This document shows positions 19,331 through 31,896 of a stretch of 64,000 nucleotides of DNA, piece by piece. The notes under the pieces are model-generated. The model was not told the DNA's origin and did no database searches. It saw nothing but the letters and a program-made list of their open reading frames with translations. The translations under genes were made by a program, and so were the position numbers. The first letter of the stretch is position 1. Each line of letters starts with the position of its first letter. The stretch spans positions 115,945,134-116,009,133 of the forward strand of contig NC_135498.1 in NCBI RefSeq assembly GCF_052857255.1, given 5' to 3'. Source of the stretch: Amblyomma americanum (Eukaryota; Arthropoda; Arachnida; Ixodida; Ixodidae).

Positions 19331-21700
19331 ACGACAAAAATAATTCCCTACTTCGACCACACCCACTTCTACTGATTAACGCGGTTACACTTAATTGCGT
19401 TACCGAATAGCTCCTTCGAAGTTAGGCAAAGAAATTCGTTCGCGTACATTCGCCCCTGTTGCTGCAGTGCCATGTCCTTGTTGGTCAAGACTGTGTTTCA
19501 TTACTTAAGCAGTATGAGTGCTGTTGAAAGAAAATGCCGGCGTGTCTCTCGGTGTGCCCGCCGAGGGAAGCCTCCGGCGCCTGTAGCCAGTCGAGTGCGA
19601 GCGAGCCGAGTCTAATACCCGCCCGCCGACTGGAAGGAAGAATAAAAAAATGCATAGATGAAGGCAGACGGGGAATGCGGAGAGAAAGAAAGCGGAGCCA
19701 AAACCGAGCGAGCGTCATCGGGTGATCGAGCGCGGTGAGCCAAGCAAGACAAAATTTGTGTAATGCAACAAGTGTAAAATCCTAAAAATCATTAGTGATG
19801 CATAAATACAGTCAAATCAGGCGAAGTGTGCATGCAGCAGATGTAAAGCTTAATAATTTTCATGTCATGTAAACCGTTATTAAATGGCGCAACTTTCAGT
19901 CAACGGGATGCAGCAAAAATGAAGACTATCAGATGGAAAAGCATCGTATAGACAAGCATTAATTGAAAAAGTATAAACCTAAAGGTGCATTCTGATTACG
20001 AAGTTCATTCCATCACACGATCCGACCTTCTATCAATTTATTTTTCTTGTCGTAGCACTATGTGACATTTAGCACGAGATTTGAACACCATATTGATACT
20101 TGTCCTGCTGTAGGCACAGGTCGGTACTAGGCGGCACCTTTAGATATCCGCCAATGCAACGAGTTCTCTAATAGCGTCCCCGATTTGCGAATCGAGCTGC
20201 GCCGCATCTTCATTTTGTCTTTCCGCAACACCCTACACATCGATCCTAGCATTTCCTGAGTGCTGCTCTTGATAAAGCACACGTGTCTCGTTGTATTGTA
20301 TCCAGAGTTCTCAAGGCTCGCAATTTTCAACCAAAGCATATGGTTCGCTTCTACCAACTCAAATTTACGCAACTTTGTTGTCTAACTTATTCTGCACTTC
20401 CACCAGTTGCCCTGTTTGCAAAGATACGGTCTTTCGGGTTCTGAAATTTGAAATTTGGGCCAGTTGGTATGTATTCATATTGCCTCAACAGCGTAACAAG
20501 GGCTGCAAGAAACGGAAACACATGACCTGTCTATTGGCTCTTTAGGTCGCAAATTTCGTTTCGCAAATTTTTCTCGCGTGATTATTTATTCTATGACACC
20601 TTTGTTGAGGTTATGACGTCAACAACGCTCTTACAGTAGCTCAGATAGAAACTCGTGGGCGCCATCTGTTAAACGATTCACCACGCAACCTTTCCGCTCC
20701 GCTGCTGTCGTTATAGTCATCGCTAAGTTCAATGGCTCCTTCGTTCATTTAGATGCGCCTTGCGCATAGCTTTATTCCATGTTGGCTTTTTATATTGTGA
20801 CCGACAGACGGTAGGACGTTAGCAGAAAGGGCAGAAGGGCACAGCAAAACTTGCACAGCAGGCGTACTCAGCCAACCCAGGCTCGAGCAGCGGAAGAGGT
20901 AGCGCGGCGGCGCCAGTAAATGACTAACAATGTGGCAATATTGACTCAGAAGGTGTCTAGATTAAATGAGCTGCTTTTTTCCTGTACATTTATTTAGGAT
21001 TCGCATTAAAGCCGCGTATATTTTTGTATATTTGCATTTGAAACTCATAGTTTCTCTTGGGCCCATTTTGTGCCTTTCACGAATGCTTTATATGCTGCTC
21101 ATTCAACATTGGTTCGTAATACTTTTCTAGATGACGCCGAAAATGGGCCCCAGGCGCTGTTTTTCATTTTTTTTTCAAAAAGTGATTGACATAAAATTGA
21201 AACTACAGATATCTTTGGAAATTGTTTCATGCATTGCAAATTAGCTTATAATATGAAATCAACAAAATTAGATGGCTTTGCACGTTTCTTTTATTCCCAT
21301 TTCTTCTGCGTTTAAAGGTAAATGCTAAAACGCTGCCATCAAAACTCCTTTTTGCGCAGTTTGTTTGTTTACATCAAACGCCATCGAGTGTGGAACAGAA
21401 CAGAAGTTCACTTTGCGTAGCCTAGATGGCGTTGCGAATGCAGATACACATTTATACATTAGATCGGAGAGTGCCTTGTCTGCAACGTTTTCTCATCCCA
21501 CTTATGTACCTTTTGACGTGGATGATGCGATGTATGCGCACTGCCAGCATGTCACTAACCTTTCTACCGGCTTGTGAAAACTTTATTCAGGGCAGACAGT
21601 CAGTGTGCAGCTGGAAATGAAGAGACGATAAGAGCACTCAGTTCGCTTCTATCTACTGGGGTGTCGTACGCGGGGTCGCATTGTTTCCGCTGAACCTTAT
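19331..21700. other. No recognised feature
   Basis: ORFs here are short and motif-free. A GGGCCAGTTGGTATGT stretch near 20458 resembles the start of the foldback-related repeats. Nothing else was identified. Confidence 0.45.
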
Positions 21701-24059
21701 GAGGGACGGTAGCCGAGATGAAAAAAGGTCTTTGTGTTCGCTGGGATGACAGCAGTGCTCAAGATTTATTGCAATGCGTTCTGTATTGCATGCCCTTTAT
21801 GTGCGCTCTGCCTGAAGCTTCAGTGAGGGCGTGCGGTCAGATATTTTTCGCGGTGCCTAGGCAGTTGCTGGTTTGTTGTCTGTGTGCTGCCACAAAACAT
21901 GTTCGGACCTTCAAAAAGAATTTTCTCAAACGCGGATAGATACTTCACATACATTCCAATGAATCTTTTGTAGTAGAGTGCAAATAGTGGCGCGTATATT
22001 TGTTTATACATAATTATTGTCCGCTTGCACATAACCACATACATCCCGGTTTCATAGTTTCACGTTCCCAATATAGTTGATGTAATTCGGAGACGACATT
22101 CTCGAGACGTTGCTTTGCATGCACGGGTAGATATACGTAGCAAGTTAGCTGATGTAAGGAGCAAGGCGGTGCTTTCATGAGCTCGCATCTAGAAACTTTG
22201 TAGCCACACCGAGCGCTTGACGTGCGCGTAAAATAATCAGCATGCGCTGAATAGCATTAGCGGCATACTTGTCTGCCGATAGGCCGGGAAAGCAAACGGC
22301 GGCTTTGCTCTCTTTTCCGCTTGCCGTTTTCGTGGAGAAACCACAAAACAAGCGCTCGCAAGCAGCGCTCTCCGCACGGAGGAGTCTTGCCGAAAGCCCC
22401 CTCAGTTCAGTACGTCTGGAATAGAGGGCCAGGTTACTTGCTCAGTCGACAGATTTGACGCCCCCGGTGCGCCCGACTGCCACCACTCACCCACCCGCAA
22501 TGCAGGTGGCACTTGATGTTCTCGTTGATGTTGAAACGTTGATGTACTTTCAGAAAGTCGTGAAGTTAATGTGCCTTTCTTGAACTGAAGTCCAATTGAG
22601 AGTTTTTTTCCCTAGAGTTAACTTCGTCATCAGGGAAAAGGCGGTGTCGCAAAGTGCTGTGTGAGAGGCGATCACTTCACCGCCCCTTGGACATAGCCCG
22701 TTCTTCCCGCCTCGCGTTAACTTCGTTGTCATCAGGCTTGGCGTGAAATGAGAAAAAAAGACGCCGCCTAACGCCTTGAAGCGCCCTCTCAAGAAATTTT
22801 GTCGGGAGGGCACAGGATGCTGCCGAGGCGGAGCGTTTTGTTGTGAACGCTGCACGTATGCGGAAGGATAGTGCCAGAAACGTGCGGCCGGTCACACGGA
22901 GGCCGAAGATTACAGGGACGATGCCTACACTCCCTCGGCACGAAAAGATTTCCAAGTCCGTGTCAACGTATTTCTGACACCATGAAGCATAGGTAATCGT
23001 CACAAAACCGAAATGCACCCATCAAACACTCACGAGTGAAATTCTTTAAATTCAGTTTACACTAGTACACTGAGATATGATGTGCCCCGGCCCGCACCAC
23101 GGAATTCAGAATGGGCTTAAACTAGTAATAATAAATGAATCTCCACATGGCAGGATAGCTGTTCGCTTCTAAATTGGTAGATGAAACGATTTGTATAAAA
23201 TATGAGGAAGCAGCGCTCCTAAGGAAATGCAACACATACCAAAAACACAACTCTTTTTTTTATTTGCAAGTTCACGGTTTCCCGGGCAGCATTTGCCTAG
23301 CATGCCAGCATCTCGCGCCGGCAAGTCACCACCAGCAAGGAGAGCATTAAATATGGCCCAGGTGAGAAAAAGCGATGTAACTTGTAATATTCAAAGTACT
23401 GAAGATTACCGTACCCCCAGAAAACGGCCTGACGTGAAATAATTTGGGTGCGCGGCCCTTTGCCTTGAAGAAGAGTAGCCCCCCCCCCCCCAATTAGCAG
23501 CCAAAATATCCGTTTGCAGTCCTCATGTATGAAAGACTTAAAAGAAAAAACGTTCGCGGTTATTTTCGTGAGGAAGTAGAAAGTCGTTTGCTTTTGAAAG
23601 TTTGAAGATAAACACCAGTGCTCTGGCTGTTGTAGTCATCAAATTCACAAAACTGCCTGTAAGCAAACGGACCTGAACTGAAAAGTACGCATGCCTTGTA
23701 CAGGAGCTTTTTATCCTTATTCGCTCTCCACTTCAAGACTTATTTTTAATGAATGGTATAGAGCTGGCAGTTGCAAGAGCAGCATCGAATGACAACATGA
23801 ACAAGCATTGAATTGAGAGCTCTGAGAGCGTTCGAATCCGTCTGCCATTTTTAGTCCTGCGTTTTTTTGCGCTGTTTTCTTACAGAATGAGAACTCTGAG
23901 TTTAAATAAGAATTAAATAAACACTATTATAAGGACCACGGGAGGACAGATGATTATGGAGTGCCTGAGAATGGTACGCGGAAGTAAAGCAAGAAAAAAG
24001 TTCAGATGTAATAGATATTTATTCCTTAGCTTATCAAGTACACTGTAGATTTGCTGATC
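21701..24059. other. No recognised feature; 13-bp poly-C at 23479-23491
   Basis: Two related phrases, GAGTTAACTTCGTCATCAGG near 22615 and GCGTTAACTTCGTTGTCATCAGG near 22713, suggest a small old duplication. No gene or mobile element was recognised. Confidence 0.45.
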
Positions 24060-24270
24060 ACCTTGAGGTTTGAGCATTCGCCTTCAGATGCGGAAAGTAC
24101 GAGGTTATGATCTCCAGTACTGCCGAGTTCCCACTGGTGATAGTGAGTACATGCTTTTCGTGGCATGGTGGTCGGCTTGTCCAGTGAAATGCTTGGGGAA
24201 TGGGTCTTTGACCCCACTTTGTGTAGACGCAAATACTTTAAGCTGTGGTTCTCTTTGTCCCAAACTGCCC
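24060..24270 (+). repeat. Possible tRNA-derived SINE, degraded
   Basis: TTGAGCATTCGCC resembles an A-box and GAGGTTATGATCTCC a B-box with one extra base. They are about 30 nt apart, as in tRNA-like SINE heads. The body has no partner in the window, so the call is tentative. Confidence 0.35.
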
Positions 24271-26475
24271 TGCGCACTAAATATCTATAGCCATTATCAC
24301 CTTCGCGAGAGCTCTTCCTGCTTAAAAGCCCTTGCTACCCGTCACTTATATACTATATAGAGCTCATGTGGCAGTTTCCGCTTATTGACAAGACATGACA
24401 TGAACGTATATACCGCGTCACCACATGACGTGGTCGAAGACGGGAAAACACGATCGCTAATCTGGAACAACTTTAGAAGAAGGCGCCATAATGACCAAAA
24501 GCAGCTGCCAACACGCGAAATCAACATCGCGGAGACGACTGATAGCGCAAGTGGTGCCTGTGTTTCAAAGCCGTCTATTGCTCTATCTCAGAAGCTGCAA
24601 TATTTTTGATGTTACTGACTATTGTGCCGGCTGCTCACGCGTGATATTCGGCCATGACAGACGTTTATAAACTGCGCCGTCACTCAGAATAAATTGTTGA
24701 AAATAAGTGCTTGTATTTGTGCCGTCTTTCTCCGCCGTCCTCGCCTTGTTGTACGCTATATGTTTCCATGCTGAGTGCGATTTAATGTTACTTCTCCTTT
24801 AAAAGCTTCTAATTATTACAAAAAGAATTTCTGGCGGTTATTATTGCAGGCTCATGTGTAAACGCTTGTCATTTCATATATTGTCCAAAAGAAAACATCC
24901 CTTGTGGTACTTGTGCACGTTAACGAGGTGTTAGGTTTTCGTATCACTAACTCATCATCTACGTCTAAAAAATGCTTGAACTAGCTCGTTGTGGATGCTA
25001 CTTATGTCGCCTTTAGTACACCGCAAATAAATACTGCAGTCTTGTATACACACAGGCACAAATGCTGGTCCTTTATTTTTGAATGTACAGGCCAGTTTCT
25101 AACGACATCACAGTAGAAATCAGGTAAAATTTGATGAAAGTAATCAAGGCATCCACACTAAACGCAGCTCAGTATTGGAAGGCAGCATCCCCATTGGTGT
25201 TTATGCACCAACGTACAGATTTCAAAATGGATTCACAAAACTCAGAATGTGCCCTCAACATCCAGAGAGAAGAAAACTCAATCGATGTTTAGTCTTTAGA
25301 ATGGTATTGACTACCGTGTAATTCATGGTGCTGAAATACCCTTGCACTTCAAATTCGAGACCTTTCACATGTTTAAACAGAAAACAGCTCAACAAGATCT
25401 GCAAGGCTTGTACTAGCTAAGAACGCAGCTGAAAGGCATATTAGACCGAAGGTTTATGAAGTCAGAAATATTTGAAGAAATCTCTTTCTGCTATCACAGA
25501 CCACCTCGGCTCGTTTAGATGCCTTCAGTTCATTGCAGAAGAAAACGGCTGTTATTTTTACTCTTCTGGCGTTATTGCGTAAAGGAAGAAATTTCTCTGA
25601 CAGCTCCCGGGCGGTTTTGTATTTTGTATACGCAAGCTATTAGCACCAAGAAGCCACCCTGTTGATCAGCTTTATGAAAGAGTTGTTCATTTTCATATAA
25701 CACAGAGACATCCTATTGAGTCGTCGCTCGTGTCTTGAGGGAGGGGAGGGCGGTATTTTTTCTGGAAAGTGTTCAGGTGTCAGCCGAAGCCATCAAGCCG
25801 GTTGCTTTATTTTTATGCTCTCCTTTTCAAGCCCATCAAATATGTGGCCATATTTGGGACAAACACTGTATTTGCGTACTTTTTCAGCTTGTAGGCTACA
25901 TCTTCAGTGACAGTGGTTTTACCAAGAACAACTACGCCTCTAGACTTTGGTGCCCGGCTCCCAGGCAATTTATGCAGACATTGAGAGAACTGCGTGCGGC
26001 TTCGTCCTCCTCACTTCTGTATAGTCATCACCATTGCTTAGAGTGGTTCTCTCGGGCACGCGACACTGGCTTTGGTTTGCGATAAACCTGGTCAGTCGAG
26101 ACATGCTTTAAACGTGGTGGAGGTGCGCTTTGCTTCCCTTCGCCTGATGAGAGACATCTCAAAGAGCATCACACTGCTACAAGACACAGTTAAAAGCTTC
26201 TGGAATGAGTGACAAGACATAGAAGTGCTAAGTTCAAAAATGTTGTGAAAGGTGTAGTATGACAGTTATATCCATTATAAGAGGGTGTAAGTTACATGAA
26301 ACATCGTTCAAGGTTTCTGATCAAAAAGGATTACGTTGTGAGAAAAGTGCCCTTTACCAATATTTTCTCCCTCCTAAGCTTACCTTTTTAGACGGGTCTA
26401 AGAGTGCTAGTCGTATACACTCTACCTTTACGTATACCTTTACGTACACGTATACCCTTAAACGGGCTCTCAAAG
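24271..26475. other. No recognised feature
   Basis: No coding motif, SINE head or terminal repeat was recognised over about 2.2 kb. Confidence 0.45.
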
Positions 26476-26479
26476 GGGC

Positions 26480-27224
26480 TGATATGCTTGGGTATCGGGA
26501 CCGAGGTCTTCACCGCATGACGATGAACTCTGCAGACGACGGAGGGAAGCCTTCAGGAGGGTTGGTAAACTTGAAGGTTTATTTACATATTGACAACAGA
26601 AGCAGGGATACCAAAAGTCAGAGATGAAGTGCTGTGTAGCCAAATTGCGGCTTAAATACAGTGGATATTCCCTAGGCACCTAGCTAGGGAAACCGGTGAC
26701 TGATCAAGCGTCCAATGGGCAGACACACTCTTCATAGTCTCCGCCCTAACCCCGTGACCGCTCCGCACTCACAAACAAGTGCACAGGCGATAAGGAGTCC
26801 TGGCGCCTTGAGGTCCTGGAATGCGGTTTCCGACGGGTTGACCAGGTGCATAAGGTTGTTGGCTTTGTAGGCGGTGATCCCCTCCGTGGAAAGATGCGTC
26901 CTGAGGGTCCCGGTGAATTCCAGAGGGTAAGATGAATCAGATGTGTCCGCCCCCGCTTTGTCTGGCCGCGCAGGTGCAAGCGAGCGAGGAGGGTCCGGCG
27001 CCTTTGTTCGGGTCTTTCTGCCGGTCCACGTGAGGGCGCAGTTAGGGAGAAACGCCGCATTCCATACTCCGGACGAAGGAATTAGAGGCCTTTCGTCACA
27101 GCTCGCCGTCGCCAGGAGCCGTTCCTAATCCTTTTCTTAGAACGACAGCACCTTCGGTCAAACATAGTTCGATGGCGCCTGCCGGGCTCGTGTATTCCCG
27201 CTGTCGGGGCCTCCGATCACAACA
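26480..27224 (-). mobile_element. Solo LTR with 4-bp target duplication
   Basis: On the minus strand the 745-bp unit begins TGTTGTGATC and ends GCATATCA, so it has TG...CA termini. GGGC lies on both sides (26476-26479 and 27225-27228), a 4-bp duplication as made by Ty3/gypsy-type integrases. Inside, in minus-strand order, are a TATTTAAG TATA-like box (26651-26658) and an AATAAA (26578-26583), giving a U3-R-U5 layout. No internal coding region is present, so it probably formed by recombination between two LTRs. Confidence 0.8.
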
Positions 27225-27228
27225 GGGC

Positions 27229-27551
27229 TCTCAGTAAAGTTGAGGTTTGCATAACGTGTTAAAGGACGCCGCTTTACAAATATCCGCCAGCTAGAATTGA
27301 AATTTTTTAACGCGTTTTGTGGAATCCGAGTCATCTGTAGTTAGAATTTCCCAGTTTTCGCGCCTTCTCCCCCCTCTCGCCAATTTTGCACGCTGAAATG
27401 CCGGCGCTCCTCCGCCTGCCCCACCCACTCGGCCCCTCCGCCGGCTGCCGCCGCGCGCGGAAGTTTCCCGTGCATGGGAGCTTCCGCCCGCGGCCATGGT
27501 AGCTGCTTGACTTCAGAAGGAGTTCTACGGCAAACCAAAGATAGTCGTGAC
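27229..27551. other. No recognised feature
   Basis: GC-rich around 27400-27490, with GC-driven ORFs on both strands. No domain was seen. Confidence 0.4.
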
Positions 27552-27604
27552 GAACGTGACGAGCACGTGAACGTGACGAGCACTGCGAACGTGACTAGCA
27601 CTGC
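27552..27604. repeat. Three-unit minisatellite
   Basis: GAACGTGACGAGCAC-type units start at 27552, 27569 and 27587. Each is 17-18 bp, and the third has one substitution. Confidence 0.8.
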
Positions 27605-29559
27605 ATGACGCGTTGCGCGTGGATTCGGGCGAAAGGGCGACACCGCTGGTCGACCCGAGGCGTTGAAGGTCGAATTTTGAAAAATATAATGTAAACGATC
27701 GGCTCGCTTTTGAGTTCTTGTACGTGGCACGAACGCCCGATGGCCAATACTAGACATTGTGCAAGCCTATTATTAGCAATCTGAAACACCGTTTTCAGGG
27801 GCCCTTTAATGCTGTAACTTGATATAAAGACAAAGATTTTGAATCCAAGAAAGGCACATAAGAAAGAGACACAAGCGGGATGCGCGTGTTGCACGGGTAA
27901 ATATGTCTGTCTCAGAAAATCTGCCTCTCAATTATGAGCTAGTGGCTCTCACATTTTGAGCAAAGATTATGAAGGTGATTGTAGAAACTGGTTAGTTTAC
28001 CTAACCCCTCGACGCTGCAGAAATGTTTAATTAAAAAACCATTTTATTCTCAAAAAACTTGGCGTCAGTTGCCTTCTACGACTTATTTTTGGGTTGAAGG
28101 GACCAGGTAGTCACAACCAACCATAGGCAGTAAAAAGGTAGTAAAGGCTGCCACTTAATACCTTGAACAGATTGTGCATATTTACTAAGAACGTGGTAAA
28201 ATGCAGAAAGCGTCATTAAGTGCTGCGCTTACTACCTTACCTCCCCTTTTTGAAGAGTGCAACAGAAAAACGCTGGCACCAATCCGGCGCAACTGCATGG
28301 CTCTTCACCTAAAGTGGATGGGCGGACCGCGCCTCTCAGCAGGTTTCACCGTCAGCCACGCAGCCTGCGAAATTTTCACTATCGCACTTTACAAGAGTGA
28401 CTGCCATTCACTTGTCCCATCACTTTGACGGAATATAGCGCGAAATGACGTCTACGCGTCGCCACCGTAGCGGCGCGGGTCGGGCTTTATTCACAAGCTG
28501 TTGCTCGGTGGCGCTCATCAAACGCGACATTCTGGGAGATGGTATGTGCGTTTGTTCAGGGATCGCCATACGAGCATGTGTTAGTTATACGACCAAATGA
28601 TTTTAGCGTCATGTTCATGCTAAGCTTAATCGGCCGACCAGTCGCAATCATGCTGGCGAAAGGTAGGCTCTAGCAAGCCTAACGACCTTGTTCAGCCTCC
28701 ATCTCGACGTGTGGGCTGCTCGTGTATTGTAAGGGAGAAACTGGCAGCGACTGAAAAACGCGTGGAAAAACTTTGCTGTACCGAAGGTGGCTCCCACATA
28801 TATATGGCTTAAAAAGGTAAGCTGTACTGCATAGAAGACAGCGTGGGGACGTGCGTTTACAGCGAACATGGGGACATAATGAAGAGATGACGAGTGACAT
28901 TCATGTTGGTTGCACGCGGGCTTTAACAGACCTTAACATTTCTGAACGGCGGCGAGAACCACTGTTATGTTCGCCTGGATAGCAGACGCACGGCACCACC
29001 AAATTCGAAAACAGTGCGCTTGGCGCAATTGTTCTCATTTTTATCCGGGTGGCGCCGCTTATCTGGTTTGGCGCACAAGTGGCGTCACTGCTCGGAAAAC
29101 TAGCTCGTTCAGTTTAGAAAGGCATGCTTCTGAGGAAGAAAAATTCTTCCGGAATGCCAGTAAAGTATTGTGTTAGTGTGTATTGTAGGTTTACAAATTG
29201 AGGATTTGATCGACACGGCCGCTACGCTCCTGTAATTCACGCCGACTTGAGTTCCCACCTGCAGACCCCAACTATACGTGGACCTAACATCGTCATCATT
29301 CGACCAACAACAAAGTGCAATGTGCGTCTTTCTATTGAAGATGTCTGTCACTATGTAAAACTGGCTGTGCTGTGCTTTTTTGCTCACCTGCTCATTTTTG
29401 GTTAGGAGTTCTGGTCCTCCGCAATTTCTTTTATTTCTTGCCGCGACCAAATCGTCCAGCTGATCGAGACTGACGCTTCCTCTGATGCCCTTCAGCCACG
29501 TCATTGCCTCATTGCCGCTGCTGGTGCGATTTCCCCCCTGGTGTGAACAACTTGTCATG
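27605..29559. other. No recognised feature
   Basis: Unassigned DNA. The phrase GAAACACCGTTTTCAGGGGCCC near 27785 looks like a repeat terminus, but no partner lies in the window. Confidence 0.4.
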
Positions 29560-30720
29560 CTCACTTCTGCTGCTGTTCATAATGGGTATGTCCTCAACGC
29601 GCTTTCTGAGCGGCATCTAAAGATTGGGACTGCCTTACACTCTAGTTCGGTTCGAAAACGGGCCAGCCGTCGTCAATGCCTTGAATGCCTCCCGTCAGTC
29701 TCTTGTGCTGACAAAGTGGTCCTCTTCTTTTCTGTGTGCTGGACATTCAACCGGCATCCCTAATCGTGCTTACAGCGCCTTCTTCCGAGCCGCCACTTTC
29801 AGCAGAGGTTTCTATCTCTGGCCGGTCCACTACCAATAATGTGGACCTAACTGCTTTGCAACGCCAACAGTGGCTGTTCTTGCTTCGCAAGCACAAAGCC
29901 TGATTTGATGAGGCTTCTGCTATCCTGCGCACAGAATCGTTACCGAAGGCAATTATGTTGTTAGCCGCCGCCCGTACCACATTTCCTTATCCGAACTGAA
30001 AGCCATAGAGGACAATGTGAGTGATATGCTCCGCCGAAACATTGTTCGCCTCTCAGCCAGTCTTTGCCGGCCGTCTTGGTAAAGAACACTGATTGGTCGG
30101 TGTGCTTTATGTTCATAACCTTGCCCTCAACAAAATCACTCGCGAAGATGTTTACCCTACGCTCAAGATTGGTGACTCATCGACTCTCCCTAAATACTTC
30201 TCTGAATACTACTCCACCCTATATCTTTGTTCCTGCTACGGCAGATTGTCATGTTCGGAGCAGACTAGAAAAAACCCCGTTCGCTAGTTCTGACGGGCCT
30301 TACAAGTTCATTGACATGATATTTAGAGTCTTTAATGCCAGCGACACTTTTGAACTCATGATTTATACTTTCCTGCGCGGGCTAGAATGTAAAACCTCTT
30401 TAAGCTACTTGGTTGATATTTTCTTCGACATTTCGTGTCGACTTGCGCCGCCTCGATGAAATGCTCATGCGCTTCGCCTCAGGTTCCCTTCAATTAAATA
30501 CAAAAGCCATTTCGGCAGGAAGGAAATCAAGATCTTGGGCCAACTGGTTAGCCGAGACGGCATTACACTCGAGCCTGACAACCCTGCCGCTGTCCTTAAC
30601 TTTGTTAGTTGCCAGCGGACAAAAATACTGCGCAGTTTCCTCTGGTTGTACAGAAATTAACCAAGAATTTCGCTACCATTGCAGCGCCAATCTTTCAGCT
30701 TCTTTTTATGCAATAATGTG
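29560..30720 (+). pseudogene. Decayed Ty3/gypsy pol (RT region)
   Basis: Fragments in all three plus frames line up in gypsy order: a linker ending near 29980, the pre-RT segment with ELKAIEDNVSDMLRRNIVR, an ALNKITREDVYP segment (about 30110-30150), a GPYKFIDM..FNASDTFELM segment (about 30290-30360), a decayed Y-x-DD region near 30400-30430, and LRRLDEMLMRFAS plus a LGQLVSRDGITLEPDN-like stretch to about 30600. There are many frameshifts and stops. No LTR was found beside it. It is old and inactive, and is a different copy from the element at 59371. Confidence 0.8.
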
Positions 30721-30769
30721 TTTCGTGGCATAAAGAATTATCTGCAAATATAGATACACACTGCACTCT

Positions 30770-31650
30770 CGAAGCATGCCCATTAACGTCCGGTGGTGCG
30801 GCCGAAAAATACAATCTTCTACATGTGGTGGTCGGCCTCAGGGTGGTCGGCACCGGAGCAGCTGTTTCTGCCGAATGGCACGTAGAGAGGTGCAGGTCCA
30901 AAGTAAGTGCTTTGTGTCCGTCTCGCAGACAGGAGCGGGACAGAACGGCCAGGAGTTACCGAAAGGGGCGTGATACCTCAGCAGCCAGGTTTCCGCTGGG
31001 GTGAGGGCGACTCGGAGGTGTACCTTCGAGAGCAAGATCTCGTCCCAGTGCGCAAGGCCGGCAGGGAGATCGGGGTCACATTGTGGAAGAAGTGCTCGTG
31101 AGGCGAATCGGATAATTTTTTTTTCATGGAGGAGTATTGTCTTCGGAGAGGTTGGGACTGCTTGCAGGGGACGTGGAGCAACTTATTCGTGACTTGCTCC
31201 ATCCACCAAGGCTTGTGTGGGGTGGGCATCTCGACGAATTCAGCATACACATACCGTCAGGGAGAATTTTTTAGTTATGTTCTTAATTGTCCGCGCCAGT
31301 AAGTCGGTGTTAAGAACCCGCCGTGGACTACGGATGACGCCGGAGGAGTGTGTGAAGATGCCAAGGTGGCTTCTAGATGACAAGAGTGGACAGAGGATGT
31401 ATAATGCGTCCAGAATCAACAACTTTGCCTCTGTCGATGGCCAGACAGAGGACCTAGCGAATGAGCATGGTGCAATTTTTGGTAATGATTGGGAAGAAGC
31501 GATAGCCATGGTCACATGTTCTGCACTCCCACTAGCGTGGACATACGCCACGTGTTGCCGTAGGGAGGTTTCAATCGTAGACGCGGTGCCATCCACCCCC
31601 ACACTAGACTCACTCAGGGTGGCCAAGGGATCATCAGTGTATACGAGTCA
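30770..31650 (-). pseudogene. LINE 3' half: degenerate RNase H and C-terminal Zn motif
   Basis: Read leftward, the frame starting near 31626 has an RNase H pattern: a degenerate acidic start, STEAKLLILDALYIL in place of the usual AEL..LDAL, and IFTHSSGVIRSPRRVL in place of IFTDSSG. The catalytic Asp and Glu are therefore partly lost. A second piece (31035-30838) has LRVALTPAETWLLRYH and a CETDTKHLLWTC Zn-like motif. The frame changes between them. The long plus-strand ORF at 31217-31690 is the shadow of this region. Confidence 0.75.
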
Positions 31651-31896
31651 TAGGAAAATTGTCTGTAACTTTTTGGTAAAGCCACGATAGCTGGGACGGG
31701 CGGGAAGCGATAGACAACATGGCGCCGTCTTCCATATATTTGGAGAGAGGTGCAGCTTCAGGGAAATTGCGACATTTTATGCCTGGCGACGCTGGTGAAT
31801 CATTTTGTCAAGCATATATGTTTGCGTCTCTGCCTGTGGGGGGGGGGGGAGGGGTTAATTGAGGTAATTTGTGCGAGGCACCTAACAGCACGACAA
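31651..31896. other. Short unassigned gap with poly-G (31838-31849)
   Basis: Twelve G residues followed by AGGGG. No other feature was seen. Confidence 0.5.

Noticed and set aside
27341..27757. Arg/Gly-rich ORF that might be a nuclear protein
   Set aside because: GC-driven composition only; overlapping ORFs in several frames and no motif.
31217..31690. 157-codon plus-strand ORF
   Set aside because: The opposite strand encodes a degenerate LINE RNase H over the same bases, which explains the open frame.
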